Positions 1-11,889 of a stretch of DNA of 64,000 nucleotides are shown piece by piece. Under the pieces are notes generated by a model that was given only the letters and a program-made list of their open reading frames with translations, had not been told where the DNA came from and searched no databases. Position 1 is the first letter of the stretch. Each line of letters starts with the position of its first letter. The DNA is from Pempheris klunzingeri (Eukaryota > Chordata > Actinopteri > Acropomatiformes > Pempheridae), in assembly GCF_042242105.1 (NCBI RefSeq), contig NC_092013.1, forward strand, positions 14,191,618-14,255,617. The letters are read 5' to 3'. The position numbers and the translations under genes were made by a program.

Positions 1-235
1 GAAATTTGGTGCGGACATTCATGTCCCCCTCAGGATAAATTAGCTTTTCATGTAGCACCAAATACCTCCAATACTAAGGACTTTCCCAACAGCCTCAGCT
101 GCACTTTGTGCTTAGTTTATAATTAGCAAATATTAGCAAGCTAACGAGCTGAAGTAAAATGTTGAACATTGTAAATGTGACACCTGCTCATAATAAGCAT
201 GTTAACATAGTCGTTGTGAGCATTTTGAATGGCTG
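1..235 (+). repeat. Dispersed teleost repeat fragment
   Basis: The stretch has the texture of a common fish interspersed repeat: phrases about dropping 'attcatg-cccctcaggat', then 'cagcctcagctg', then several TTAGCA/GCTAAC words ending near 'catgttaaca...gtgagcatttt'. A second piece that looks like the continuation of the same family lies at 10590-10805 on the same strand. No open frame is seen. The family name is not known to me; the assignment rests on remembered fish sequences. Confidence 0.45.
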
Positions 236-314
236 ACATTAAATGAGAACTCCACCACTTCTATAACATTGTTGAGAGGGTTTCTCTCTTAGTCCATTGA
301 TTGGCAGGTTGGGA

Positions 315-2297
315 GTAGGGCTGCAACTAACCATTATTTTAATTGCTAATTAATCTGTCTAGTATTTCCAAATTAATCAATCAGTTGTTTGGTCTATAAA
401 ATGTCAGCAAATGGTGAAAATGACAATCAGTGTTTCCTAAAGCCCAAGATGAAGTCAAACCCAAAGATATTCAGGAAGAAACCAAAAATTATTATTCAAT
501 ATATACATTCAATATATATATATTATACACATTCAAGAAGCCAGAATCAGAGATTTTTTACTTCTTAAAAAATTACTCAAACTGATTGATCGATTACTCA
601 AAATAGTTGACTATTCATATTCACAACATATGTTCTTCTGGTCTTGTTCTTATTCTTCCGCCGCATTTTTGTCATCGCTACTACTCCCAAACCGCTCAAG
701 GTAGAAACTTCATTCCAACTGGAAAACATGCAGCTCAATCGGGAATCGATCGGAATCACTTTTCACATCTCTGACATTTACAGTTTCCATAATATTCAAT
801 ATTAACTCAATTTTTCAAATTTTCCCCATAGGAATTTCCCCATAGGAATGAATGGAGGAAAGTTTCACAAGGTGAAATTTCTTCACCCGACTTCTAGCCC
901 TCACAGCTCCTTCATGCTTTTAGCTAGAAACTCCATTCAAGTTGTAAAACGTTCATCATCTCTCCCTCTTTCAGCACATACCTCTACCTCCTTTGTGCCA
1001 TTCACCACTTCATCACAGTCGTCTTTTAAAAAAAAAAAGTTTCTCCCTCCTTTTTCTCATTTTACATGAGTGTGTATGTGGCCGCGCTAGAGCGGTGACG
1101 TCATCGCTAGAGCGTGGAGGAGCGGAAAAATCACATGAAGCTTTTGTCTTTAACTCGCTGCTTTGGCCGAACCGTTTCACCCACAGTCACAGTTTATGAC
1201 TCAAAATGTAGCTTAAGTCTTTGGACACGCAGTCACGTGGCTCACAACACACAGAAACGCACGCAGCGCGTCCCACGAGCCTCGGAGGGACAGGAGCGCC
1301 AACCGAACGGCTCATTGACTGCCATGTTAAAATGACAGAGGAGGGAGGGAGAGAGAAACACTTCTCTTACCTGCTAGCAAGCGCTCATTTCACCAGATAG
1401 AGACCTTCGCTTACATCTACGTGTTCAGGAGACTCTCTTATGTCCACTGGTCTGCACTTTATGGCTGTGACATGGACTGTTTTTAGTAAAACCTGCATTT
1501 TCAGAGCTGTGTGAATCTCTGTAAGAGGAGCTCAGCTGACTGTCGAAGCTCCGACAAGGGGCGTTCAGGGACAGTCGGATTTTCCAGCTTTCTCGGTAAA
1601 AGTGTCTCCTCACTGTGTGCTCAGTTTTTAAACAGATAAACACAAACTGTGTGTGTTTTAGACTGTTAATTAAGTAATTACTGACGTGATAACTGATATG
1701 GAAATCACACATTCAGAACATAGAGCTGTGTAGATACTAGATATAAAGTAAAACCTGCATTTTCAGAGGTGTGTCATCTCAATGAAAACAGTACCATCAG
1801 TAAGGGAGCACGAGCTGAGCAGCAGCATATTACTGACGTTTGAGCCACCAGGTGGCAGCAGAGCTGCGTGAAAGGAGCAGCACAACATTAGAGCAGCATC
1901 TCAGCGTGACAGTGGCGGAGCAGCATGGTGGCGGCAGCAGACAGCATTCACACTGCAATTTCTTCAGAAATTGCACTTTCTAGTTAACTGCAGCTCTTGT
2001 TGAGAAGGAATTTATTGCAGTTATATAATCAAGTAAAAAACCAAATACTAGCCTCAGTTTCAACAATGTGAATTGTTTGTGAGTGGCCCATCATCCATGT
2101 AAGTTCAGTCCACTGGGGGTATTTTTGGCTGCTGGGTTGACTAATTACACAATTTTCAGATACCAATGTGTGTTCTGATAACAGTTGATGGCCGTTTGTC
2201 AATGTTGATGTTTTAAAGTTTTTGATGATTTAGTGTTGAATAGAAGTTAATTAATTAAGTCAGTTGATAATGAAAAAAATCATTAGTTGCAGCTCTA
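315..2297. mobile_element. DNA transposon with 15-bp inverted ends, interrupted by another repeat
   Basis: The left end reads TAGGGCTGCAACTAA at 315 and the right end, read on the minus strand from 2297, reads TAGAGCTGCAACTAA, so 14 of 15 terminal bases are inverted repeats. The arm from 315 to about 620 is a familiar fish non-autonomous element (ATTAATC-rich, 'tctataaaatgtcagcaaatggtgaaaa'), and the other arm is the last 100 or so bases. Between them lies an unrelated repeat (about 640-1983). No clear target-site duplication is visible. It may be hAT-like, but that class is inferred only. Three other damaged copies of the family occur at 18608, 25765 and 47235. Confidence 0.6.
640..1983. repeat. 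Second repeat nested within the TIR element
   Basis: This block separates the two arms of the surrounding element and differs from them in composition, with CpG-rich patches and short ORFs only. It ends with the self-complementary phrase 'caatttcttcagaaattgcactttctagtt' split across 1954-1983. It holds an internal direct repeat, 'agtaaaacctgcattttcagag', starting near 1485 and again near 1747. It also carries a perfect CRE-like TGACGTCA at 1096-1103. I recognise the end motif as frequent in fish genomes but cannot give a family. Boundaries are approximate. Confidence 0.45.
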
Positions 2298-2581
2298 GAA
2301 TAGATGCATATGGGTAGATGAAAAGGCTTCGTGATAGGATATATCAGTGTTGGCTGCTCATTGCAAAGCACAGTCCGTACTGTCCTCTCACTGCTGACCT
2401 AAACATACCTTCCCCTATCCCATCGTCATGTCTGCTTATGTTTCTGCCGTTAAGAGATTGTAAAGTTGTAAATGTGCCTTGACTTCCTCATGTAGACAAA
2501 TACAGGAATACGGGCACATCAAGTTTTTCCCTGAGGTCTCTGAACAGCTTTTAATTGCCGTGTTTGTTTCTCTTTCACCAG

Positions 2582-4133
2582 CTTATAGCCGTGGCAGTGG
2601 ATCAAAGCCAGGATGCTGTGGATTTAACAGCAGAGAATGCGTTATGGTAATTGTAGCATAGCACATGAAAACAAGTCATGAATGTCATCATTGATTTCAT
2701 TTTATCCTGCTCATGGACTTTCGGTTAATGTTTTATGAATTGAGGTGTGCTGAGTAATGCATAAAGTCTAATAAAGACTTATTGTGTGCAGGTTGGGGCT
2801 TCAGGACAGGTTACAGGTTTATCATCTAGATGTTATGAAAGGTAAGTGAAAACAGTGCAGTTGTTAAACAACACACCTGAAAACACTGTGGATAATAAAA
2901 AAAAAAAAAAAAAAAAGAAATTAATTTGTGTTTTGTCAGATGCAGAAAAGTTGCTGAGCCTCTGCAGCCCAGTTTCGACTTTGGTCAGTAACCCTCCGTA
3001 CCTGTTCTCAGACGACATGTTGTTACTGGAACCTGAAGTTATCAGGTGACTGATACACATTCAGCCTCTCTCAATTTACTTTTTATTCAGCCTCCCCGTA
3101 GTTAGCATTTATAAGCAGTATAAACACTTAATAATTGATTACAGTATAGACAGTTAATAGGTATGATATTGCACAGTTAATAAATTCTTCATAGCACACT
3201 GTAAGGATTTGTTCATTTGTATAATATTATATCATTATCTAATTATAACAACTATGTTTTATACCGTGCTATCAATCATTCATTAGATGTATGTACACCA
3301 GTTATGGATACTTCATAGCATGTGTAATTGTTGACAAATCCACTAATAAGCATTAATAAACCGCAGTCTTGTTTAGTATACTGTCATGTTGGATAATATA
3401 TTGAAGTACCAAAATGTCAGTTAATCAATTTTCAAATATTTCAATTACAGGCAACGGCAACAAGCAGAAAATACATTTAGCTCTAGTCAAAGCTGTTGCT
3501 ATCTTATTAGTTAGCTTTAGCTAAATGGATCTCTTGCTTTAACGTTATCTGTGTGTAGCTGACCATTTGGTTTTTAGCTGAGATTTTATAATAACTGCAA
3601 ATTTTACATAACACAATTTTCTGACATAAATACATTTTCAAGTCAGATTCTGTTCACTCAAAAAATTTTCACTTTCTGTAATTACTACGTTTTGGCTTTG
3701 TAGATAGTTCAGTGTGTTATAATGTGGGTAATAAACCATTTAATTAACTGCGTATATACTGTTTATAAATGCAGGGGCTTAAAATAAGGTCATATAAATA
3801 ATTGTATGATTCTTGACAAAAAATTAAATTTAATGTAATAATTTGAATAATTTACTTTCAGAGTAGCTGAAAGATCAAACCCTTGATAATGTAACAAATC
3901 TATAAAATGAGTGGGCATCAGAGCTTTAGGTGTCCTTTATAAAAAATATTTTTTTGTAAATATGTGACATCAAATGTATGTAGGTGATATAATATGGATA
4001 CTGTTTGGCCAGGTTTGAAGACCACGCTGCTTTAGATGGAGGTAAAGATGGCCTAAAAGTGATCAAACAGATTTTGACTCTGGCTCCGCAGATTCTATCA
4101 AATAAAGGGTAAGGAACTCCTCTGCTCGACATA

Positions 4134-4172
<39 letters not shown>

Positions 4173-4814
4173 GGGTTTAATTCTCAGCAGCGGCAGCGGC
4201 TTGTCACAGCATGTTCTGAAAAACACATGTATCATGTTGCCTCATTAATGAGTTAAGCTTTTTAAAAGACTTCCAGTGAATACAGTTCCAGACATGTGCC
4301 ACTGCTCTCACCTCAAAGTTACTTCCGATAATCCTGTCCTGTTGAGAATTAAATTTTAATGTATTTAATAGAGTTCTTTTTCCGGTGAATAACAGTCGTG
4401 TTTACTTGGAGGTGGATCCCAGACACCCTCCGCTCATTCGACGATGGGTAGAGGCAAATGTGGAAGAGCTGCATTATGTCGAGACACGGCACGACATCAC
4501 CGGCAGGTCTGTCCGGAGAACCTCTCGGCCATCATGTCTGTCACCCGGGTGTCATTAAATCATTCTGGCATCATTTAACCTCCTGTGATTTCATGCTAAA
4601 GTTGTATTCATGTTGTGAATGAATGTGATGTATCCATCACTGTTTAAGTAAAAGGCCACATGGACAAAATCTTAACTTAATTACAAAATTAAGCTTACAT
4701 TGCAAGTCCAAATTACAAGTCCATTACACTAATTTGTTTTTGTTTCCTAGGCCGCGATTCTGCATCCTTCAGAAAGGGAAGTCAAACAAGGACCACAAGC
4801 TGGATCTGGATTGA
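2582..4814 (+). CDS. hemk1: Mitochondrial release factor glutamine methyltransferase HEMK1 (3' half)
   Basis: HEMK1 methylates the glutamine of the GGQ motif of mitochondrial translation release factors. Six exons give one frame of 163 residues: 2582-2646, 2792-2841, 2940-3045, 4013-4108, 4396-4506 and 4751-4814. All junctions are GT-AG and in phase. The translation has the family landmarks in order: AVDQSQDAVDLTAENAL (end of the SAM-binding fold), LQDRLQVYHLDVM, the catalytic NPPY loop (VSNPPYLFSDDM), EDHAALDGGKDGL, and YLEVDPRHPPLIRRW. The N-terminal half and the SAM-binding GCGSG loop are not found downstream of position 1, so the gene begins left of the window or those exons were missed. 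A poly(A) signal follows 196 bases after the stop. Its neighbour cish is also adjacent in human (CISH-HEMK1), which supports the call. Confidence 0.9.
4136..4171. repeat. (CA)n microsatellite
   Basis: About 36 bases of uninterrupted CA dinucleotide lie just after a hemk1 splice donor (exon ends 4108), inside the intron. Confidence 0.95.
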
Positions 4815-5009
4815 GAAACTGAGATCCTATTACGCTGGCTTTAGCCCAGGTCGCCACAGCCTCAGCTCCCCTACCCCCACTGAGCCGCCAAGCACACGCT
4901 CACACTGATTTGATCACTCAAAATTCACAATTTACAGAGGCTCAAATGATTTTTCACGTCACTGTTGCACTTTTAATCTGGTAACAGTTGTGATCACAAC
5001 CTGCGCCAC

Positions 5010-5015
5010 AATAAA
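5010..5015 (+). terminator. Poly(A) signal of hemk1
   Basis: AATAAA follows the hemk1 stop codon by about 195 bases, which would give a short 3' UTR. Confidence 0.6.
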
Positions 5016-6023
5016 AATGTGTGCTAGATGGCACAAAAGCAAGGCTCAAAGCTGAAGGTAATTACCGAGGCTTTTCTTAGAACCCTGCCTCTCAGAATCT
5101 CACCCTCCTCCCAGGAAGCATTCAGTAGTTCTGTGAATCCGCTGATGAACGGTCCTCCCCTTCGCTTGTCCGCTCGCTGACTCAGATGCAGGCTGTAAGC
5201 ATTGTTGAGCAAAAACACACACAATGTGGCCTTTACTTCCTCACACAATCTGCTTGTGTCGCACACTTAAAAGCTCAAAGGCCACACAGTCTTTGTGTTT
5301 CAAAGGTGATTGAGGGCGAAAATATTTCGAAACGAGTGTCACAACAGCAGTGATCATGTGGTGGTTAATAATAACGATGATGACGATGACGACGACAGTA
5401 TTTCTCTTTTTGCTTACTTTCGGCTCAGCACCTGCCCTCTTTGGTTTGGATGTGCGTGCATAGTCCTATCAGTATTTCTGTTTTTACCCTGTGAGTAACA
5501 CCGGCATTTTAAGCAACACGAGAGAAAAGGATGTAAAGGACAGAAAGTTAGACTCCAAGTGGTTATTTTAATAGAAAAATGTACACATGTAAAAGGTAGA
5601 AAAAATGTCTTACTGAGAAAAATAAAATGTCTTAAAAGATGTCTAATGGAATCAGTGTACTTCTTGGGAACAGAATGTACATCCAGAACTGATGAGGGCA
5701 AAATGGATATGGACAGTTTCCACATTCATTATAAAATGTTTGTAGATTACAGTACTGAGGGTAGCTCACAAGTTGTCTTTTCTCCAGGGTACTTCATCAC
5801 CTAGTCCTTGACAAACTAAGTCTGAAACCAGGCACGTCAGTATAAACTGAATTTGTACATATTTCGTCAGCAAAAACGTGACCTTGTGTCCAGTATTTTC
5901 GTGACTGGCCTCCAACTGCTGGAGCAGCAATGTCATTAACAGGCACAAAGTACCTGTTTGACAGTTTGTTTCTTTTCAGCCAGCTGAGTTTCAGCCAATA
6001 GAGTAATGGACTTGAGGGACCCC
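5016..6023 (-). other. Convergent spacer and cish 3' UTR
   Basis: This stretch lies between the 3' ends of hemk1 (+) and cish (-). It has no supportable ORF on either strand. An ATTAAA on the minus strand (complement of 5567-5572) is the best poly(A) candidate for cish, giving a 3' UTR of about 450 bases. A short GAT/GAC-rich simple repeat sits near 5368-5398. Confidence 0.4.
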
Positions 6024-7500
6024 TCATACCTTGAAGGGATAGTCCTGTATGTAACGCAGCAGAGGCCTCGGGAGTGGTAGCTGGTCAGGGCAGTCAGAGT
6101 GTCTGTTAATGACGAGACGTGTGAGGTGCTGTAAGGACGGGAGACCCTGGGGCTTGTACACGGCCCGCTTCAGTTTTAACACCACAGACGACTCCTGTAT
6201 TGTCTGCTGAGAGGGTTTCGTGAGAGCGTCCTCCTCCACCTTCCCCTCCTCTGCTTTTGTCTTTGGTCCCATGTAGTGCTGCACCAGGCTGGGCACGTTG
6301 GGGAAGGACGACAGGCTGGGCCGGGCCGGGGAGCTGGAGTCGAGCAAGAACTGGGCGCCGCTGTACTGGATCCGTATACTGGTGGGGCCGCGTGCGGTCC
6401 TGACCGAGAGGGTCAGCATGTACAGAGGGTGGCTGCTGTCCCGTACCAAGAAGGCTCCTTCAGATGCCTCTTGAAGTGCAGCGTGGGCTTGAGCCGCAGT
6501 TACAGCTCCCCAGTACCATCCTACACACACAGATTCCTGAATATTAGTCACTCTGAACACTGAGTACTTTTCAGTGTCCTTCATGTTGAGCTTCAGTTTG
6601 ATCCTGATTTTAAGAGTTAACAGCCCACAGTTATGTAATTTAATGACACCTTTTACAACAGAAAATGAAATGTGCCAAACAGAGCCTGGAACAGTTCGAG
6701 AATGTGAAACACTTTTCATACTGTACCTGAATTTTCTAGATAGCAGAAGTTGCTGGCGATTGCCCGCAGGTCTTTTGTGGGGTCCCATAGCGGAGGGGTG
6801 CTTTGAAGGCAAGGGGTTGGAGGTACCGTTCCTGCCCGCATGCCCCGTGGGGCTTCAGTGGACGGAGCAACGGGCAGAGAGGCTCTAGGACTGGAAACAA
6901 GGTGGAAAATATGGTTTTACTTTTCCATGTTAACACAGGAATCCACATCATGTAATATTTACGGCTCCTTTTTTTAAAAAAATTGCTGGATAAGAACAAA
7001 AAGGACAAGGAAGAAGTAGAATAAAAGAATGACTAACTTTCCCGTTTGAACTTGAGAACAACAAAATGTAAATGTTTTGTCCAGTTAATTATATTAAAAT
7101 CACATTTTTGCTTAATTCTCATTTTGTGGTGAATTTTGTGTGATGTGTTTTGTTGTTTGTCTCACTTTAAAATAACATGTGATTCTCAGTCAAGTTTTCC
7201 TGGCTAAATAAAAGCCAAAGAAAAAAAGCACTGTATAATTACTACTTTTAGTAAGTAAATAGTTTCTGATGAGGACCATTTCTAGTGTTTTCGATTAGTC
7301 TAACCACATACATTTGTGTATATCTCTGAGTGTAACAGGCCTTTGCATTTGGCATTGAGAATAAGTCAATGTATTATTTACAAACCTTACATATAACATA
7401 TAACATTTACAAGTAGAATGAAATGTCCTCAACACGGTCAACAAAGGAGAACACGGAGAAACAAAGAAAAGTGAACTCACCCTGGTACACAAAGAATCAT
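6024..7500 (-). CDS. cish: Cytokine-inducible SH2-containing protein (CISH)
   Basis: CISH is an inducible feedback inhibitor of JAK-STAT5 signalling. Its SH2 domain docks on phosphorylated cytokine receptors and its SOCS box recruits an elongin/cullin-5 ubiquitin ligase. Three coding exons (7481-7500, 6727-6890, 6024-6520) join in phase to 226 residues. The first exon encodes only MILCVPG, very like mammalian MVLCVQG, which fixes the start. The SH2 domain runs from about residue 62 (GWYWGAVTAAQ) to 145, with FLVRD placing the phosphotyrosine-binding Arg at 88. The SOCS box occupies the last 39 residues (LPSLQHLTRLVINRHSD to DYPFKV). The human protein is slightly longer, mainly between SH2 and SOCS box. 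The minus strand promoter lies near 7.9 kb. Confidence 0.95.
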
Positions 7501-7877
7501 GCTATTTCTTGAATCCGCTGAGTGGCTTAAATCCAGTCAGGTTTTGCTCTTCATAAAATCAAGAACGAGCTTTGTTTAAAGAAGAAACACCTCCACGACC
7601 CTTACCATCGGTTTTAATAGGGAAGGAGAGAAAAACCCTAATAAACGCGTTATAAAAGAGGCGAAGAGCTCCGCGTACCCAAATAGGGTCTGGTCCTGTA
7701 GTTTATATAAGAACACAGGATGTAAAACATAGAGTAAAAAAAAAAAAGAAGCATTAAACATTTAATCCAAAACGTAAAACACTCAGTTAGCAGCGGTCTG
7801 GAGTGTGTTGTCACCAGAACGGGACCCAAATGTGTGAAGGACGGAGTGTAAAAGGCTTGGCTTTTACAATTTACCGT

Positions 7878-7930
7878 TTCCTAGAAGTCTATTCTGAGAA
7901 CTCTGCACAGCACCGGCGGCTCTGACGTCA
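7878..7930 (-). promoter_or_regulatory. cish promoter: tandem STAT sites and CRE
   Basis: Two perfect TTCN3GAA (GAS) motifs, TTCCTAGAA at 7878-7886 and TTCTGAGAA at 7892-7900, are spaced 14 bp start to start. A perfect palindromic CRE, TGACGTCA, follows at 7923-7930. All lie about 380-430 bases upstream of the cish start codon in GC-rich DNA. It is established that mammalian CIS is a direct STAT5 target through clustered GAS elements in its proximal promoter; function here is inferred from motif and position. Confidence 0.7.
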
Positions 7931-8048
7931 CATCGGCCGCACCAACCGCCGTCGCTCGTTTCGCTTTGTGATGACAGACGGCTCGAACGGTCGGAGCGGG
8001 TTCTTTTTGTCGTTAGAGCGTTCTGTTTGAAACGGTCACTTCCCCGGG

Positions 8049-8318
8049 ATGGCCGCGCCGAGTCCCGGTCTCCTCTTCCTCCTCTCGGCCGCCCGCCTTG
8101 TGGCTCATCTCACCCTCCGGGTCGCCCGGCAGCTCCTGTCTTCGCTGAACCGGCGCTCGCTCCCAGGAATCGCTCGGCAGCTTCTCCCTATCCGCTTTCC
8201 AGGAATAATCGCGGGGCTGACTCCGCCCCGCCGGGCGGCCCTGACACAGCCTTCATTCTGGGAATTCACCGCCTCAACATTAAAGATAATAGGAATGCGC
8301 ACAGGCTGTTTCCAGTAA
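8049..8318 (+). other. GC-rich ORF divergent from cish, coding status unclear
   Basis: An 89-codon ORF begins at an ATG in a good context (gggATGGCC) within the CpG-rich cish promoter region and runs away from cish. It starts MAAPSPGLLFLLSAARLV and continues Arg/Leu-rich, resembling a mitochondrial presequence in composition. I recognise no family. No convincing splice donor or downstream exon is seen, and GC-rich DNA readily makes such ORFs. It could be the first exon of a divergent transcript, a microprotein, or chance. Confidence 0.15.
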
Positions 8319-11300
8319 TATAGATTTCCCTCAATCCTGGTGGAAAAACACGGCGAGAGGTTTTCTCAGAGACTCGGCGAAGTAATTACGCTCCATAAAA
8401 ACAAGTTGTTATTGTGACAATAAACTAAAAAATGGGCTAACTCTACTGTCAGGCTACAAGTAATGGCCTTGTGCTCTAGGTTTGTTCCAATTTCTTAATA
8501 TTGGATTATGGTAGATTTGTTAAAGCATGTGTTTCCAATAGTTTTGTCAATGGTTAAGATAGTGAATTTAAAATTATATTTCTCCTCATTTATCTCCCCT
8601 GACATTTATTTCCAGTCTATCCAGGAAATCCCAGCTTCCACACCGGCTCAATAAGTTTGACTTTATGTGACTAGAATCAGGCCAAATGAGGGTATAATAC
8701 TGATGCTGGATTATCACCATATTATTATAAATCTGAGGAACATCTTGTTCTGGGCAAAATCCTAAATATTTATTCCAGCAATTGTCTGAGCCATCGCACC
8801 CACACACAGACACAGACAGTAGACTGGAAACAAAGCTACACATGAAACTATGCTGTATCATAATCACAGCCATATCCACGAGAGCCTGCTGATCCCGAAT
8901 AGCTGAATCTCAATTTTTCCAAGAAATCCTGAAGCTTTTTTTCGAAGAAGTCTTGTGGACTTTATCTATCCCTGCTGGATGTGGTTGAACAAATACAGTT
9001 TTTTAACTCAGGGAGAAAAAAAATAACCCCACAATTATTGTTTCTTTTTTCATCATTTTTGTGACAATGTACTTTATCATTTATTCTGTAACCACATTAT
9101 CTTTTCTGCTAAACCTGACCAGACTGGCACAACACACAGTCTATTTACAACAATCACATGTAGCACATTAAAACAGGACCAGACAGACTTGGGAGAATAC
9201 ATAGCCTTTCCTATTTAAAGAAAGCTCAGTGCTCATAAAGCATTTTTTTAATGTTCGTGTTTGTACTCCCGATTCAGTGGTTTCCAAATGAAGGTTGTCT
9301 TGTCGTTTATTTCAATCCTGCTGCGTTTGATATATAAAGGCAGCTTTGCCAAGTTCAGCAGAGACTCCAGGGACATTAAAGATTATCCATCTGGATGATT
9401 TAATGTGATAAGTGGACAACATTGTTCGAGGTAGGCAGGGAATTACCAAGAATTTGAGGATGAAAAGGCACATAGTGTATGAACCTCTCTAGCTCTGTGT
9501 TCCCACTGAGGTGCATTATTTTAATAAGTGAGTATAATTTTATGGTTTTTGAATGACTACTTTTAAGACGGTCTTTGCCCTCAATGATAAGAAGGCCAAA
9601 AAAGATGATATGTGGAGAAAGGAAATCCAAGCCATGGTTAGTTCTGTTGCATCTGTGGAGACTAAGGCTGTAACTAATGGTTATTTTGTTGAAAAAGCCT
9701 CATGTCCTTGGTCTTCAGGTATGGCAACAATTGTACATGTTGCACTTGGGCAGTGTAACAAATATTATTTTGTAGGTCTTCTTCCAATGTGGCCACTTAT
9801 AACAACTGGAAATCTCTTTTAGCTCAAAACACCACAAGTTGTAAAGCAGATAAAATAGAAAATATGGAATCCATTTTCTAACATGTTATTAGTGTAACTT
9901 GTTTGGAAAATCTAGTTTATTATTAACCATCAATGGCATCTTATATGAGTATAGCCGAGCCACTGTTTGGTGAATGCTTGCCTGTGTGCTTTGTGATATT
10001 TTATTGTATTATATTTGTAACGCTTTGTTGTATATGTTTATTTGTAACAGAAAATTATGAGTCAACCCAACTGTAACACTGGACACTGGAACATGACTGT
10101 TGATGAAATATTAAAACAATTTCTAATTCACTTTTTGTTTTCTAAGATCTTCCTGAGGATGTCTGACCACCTCAATGCACAAATATATTTTTATTATTTC
10201 CAGCAGTAACTCCCTCATTTATGCCTTAAATTGCAGGACAATAGTGACAGTCAGCACCCACACGCTACAAAAGACTTTTTCTTGTGTGAACACACCACAT
10301 AACCAGGGTTTACTAAGAACTGGGGAATGGACTGATGTTTGGGACACAATGAATATCCATTGTCCTGGTGTTTGCAGAATATTCTTAGCTTTGATTGCCT
10401 GGAATCAGAAACATAAATCCTAACCCTGTTGGTTATTGCCTTTTTGCAGATAAATATGGTCATGCGGAGGGACTAAAAATCTTGGATTTCAGTGATTAAC
10501 CACCAAAGCACATTTGTATATATTTTACTGTTAAAATGAGACAATAATGTTTAGCCATACTAGCAGCATGGCTCTAGTTGACAGCAATTGCAGATGGTCC
10601 GCTGCTTTAGATCAGACTTAAATATTTTAACCATTGGATCGATTGCCATGAAAGTTAACACAGACGTTTATAGCCCCTTGAGGATGAATCACATTGACTT
10701 TAATTTTGAGCATGTTAGCATGCTGACATTAGTATTTACAGTAGCACAAAGCACCACTGTGCAGCCTCACAGAGCTGCTAGCATGGCTGTAGTCTTGTGT
10801 CGTTGGTGACTGAGCAATACTATTCATGGACAGACCGTTAAAACCATAAAACAGACCATAAATGCAACTAATCAGCTTAAGTTTTCTTAGTCAAGCCTTA
10901 TGACCAATTAGTTAACAAACAGACTCAGAGAGTGTAGCCTTTCTACTCTCTGTGCAAAACATTACTGCTAGTCCTGCTCTTCTCAGGCTGTGTACTATGT
11001 ACTTTGCATAAAACATAGACATTAATTGTAAACACCATATAACAAAAATCAATCAAAAATAAATAAAAAAGAGTCCTCTGCAGCCGTATGTTGTTCACTA
11101 AAACTTGCACTGGCAGCAACCACAGTTCAATATAATTCTTTGGTGTAATATGGTTCAGCTCTTTCATCCACTGTATTCTAACCAGGTAGTGTGTATTATG
11201 AGATTTCAGTGAAGCTTAACAGTCCCAAAGCAAGCCTCACTGACAGCAGGGAGGAGTAAGGAACATGCTGAATGACCCTCTTTTCAGCAAAAAATTACTT

Positions 11301-11880
11301 TTCTGGGCTTTGGAAACGTTTTGCAAAGGTTAAACCTCCATGGCTTAAAAATAAAGCCTACAACACCAAACGCAATAAATTACTGTATTACTGTCTTTTA
11401 GTAGAATTGAGATAAAGTAATTGTTGCCATATGGCAGCACCATGCAATAGAGAGTTAGCAGCTGGTGGTTAGCAGAGCTAACAACTATTGGGGCTAATGG
11501 AGCTTACAGATAACAATATAATTAGAGGTTATAGCTGACAGATCTTAACACACAGCAGGACTGAGAGTTTCTGCTCAGAGGAAGCGTTAAAACAGAGAAC
11601 TGCAGTTTAATGTGATAACACAACAAGTTTACAGTAAATACATGTGCTGAAGTGCTTCAGCTTAGGACAGTTTGGAGTAAAAGTACTTTGAGTTTGGAGT
11701 TACAAACTCACTTTAGTGAGTGAATCAGTGTTTGCTTTATACCAAACCTCTGCCACTGATTTAACCAGTAACCACATTTACCCCAGTTCTGTGCTGAAGT
11801 GCACTGCTCAGGTATCCGTGCTTTGATTATAAAGTGTCTGTAGCTAAGTGACTTTTTTCTTTCACACTGGTAGCCTTTCC
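8319..11880. other. Gene-poor intergenic DNA
   Basis: No ORF with a recognisable domain and no RNA gene is seen between the cish promoter and the hAT relic at 11.9 kb. The DNA is AT-rich. Apart from one dispersed repeat fragment at 10590-10805, I see only short simple tracts. Confidence 0.5.
10590..10805 (+). repeat. Dispersed teleost repeat, 'GTTAGCATGCTGACATTAG' type
   Basis: The core 'gagcatgttagcatgctgac' followed by 'caaagcaccactgtgcagcc' and 'tcacagagctgctagcatgg' is a repeat sentence I recognise from many fish genomes. The fragment at 1-235 looks like the upstream part of the same family. A trace of the same word recurs at about 14782 ('agcatgttagcatgctgaca') inside the twf2 region. 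Confidence 0.55.
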
Positions 11881-11889
11881 GACCAAATC

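Noticed and set aside
2833-3060. Minus-strand ORF over hemk1 exon 3
   Set aside because: It is antisense to the conserved NPPY exon and owes its length to a poly-A/poly-T tract.
8027-8323. 98-codon ORF in the cish upstream GC-rich region
   Set aside because: It overlaps the 8049 ORF in another frame; Pro/Arg-rich composition is what GC-rich random sequence gives.
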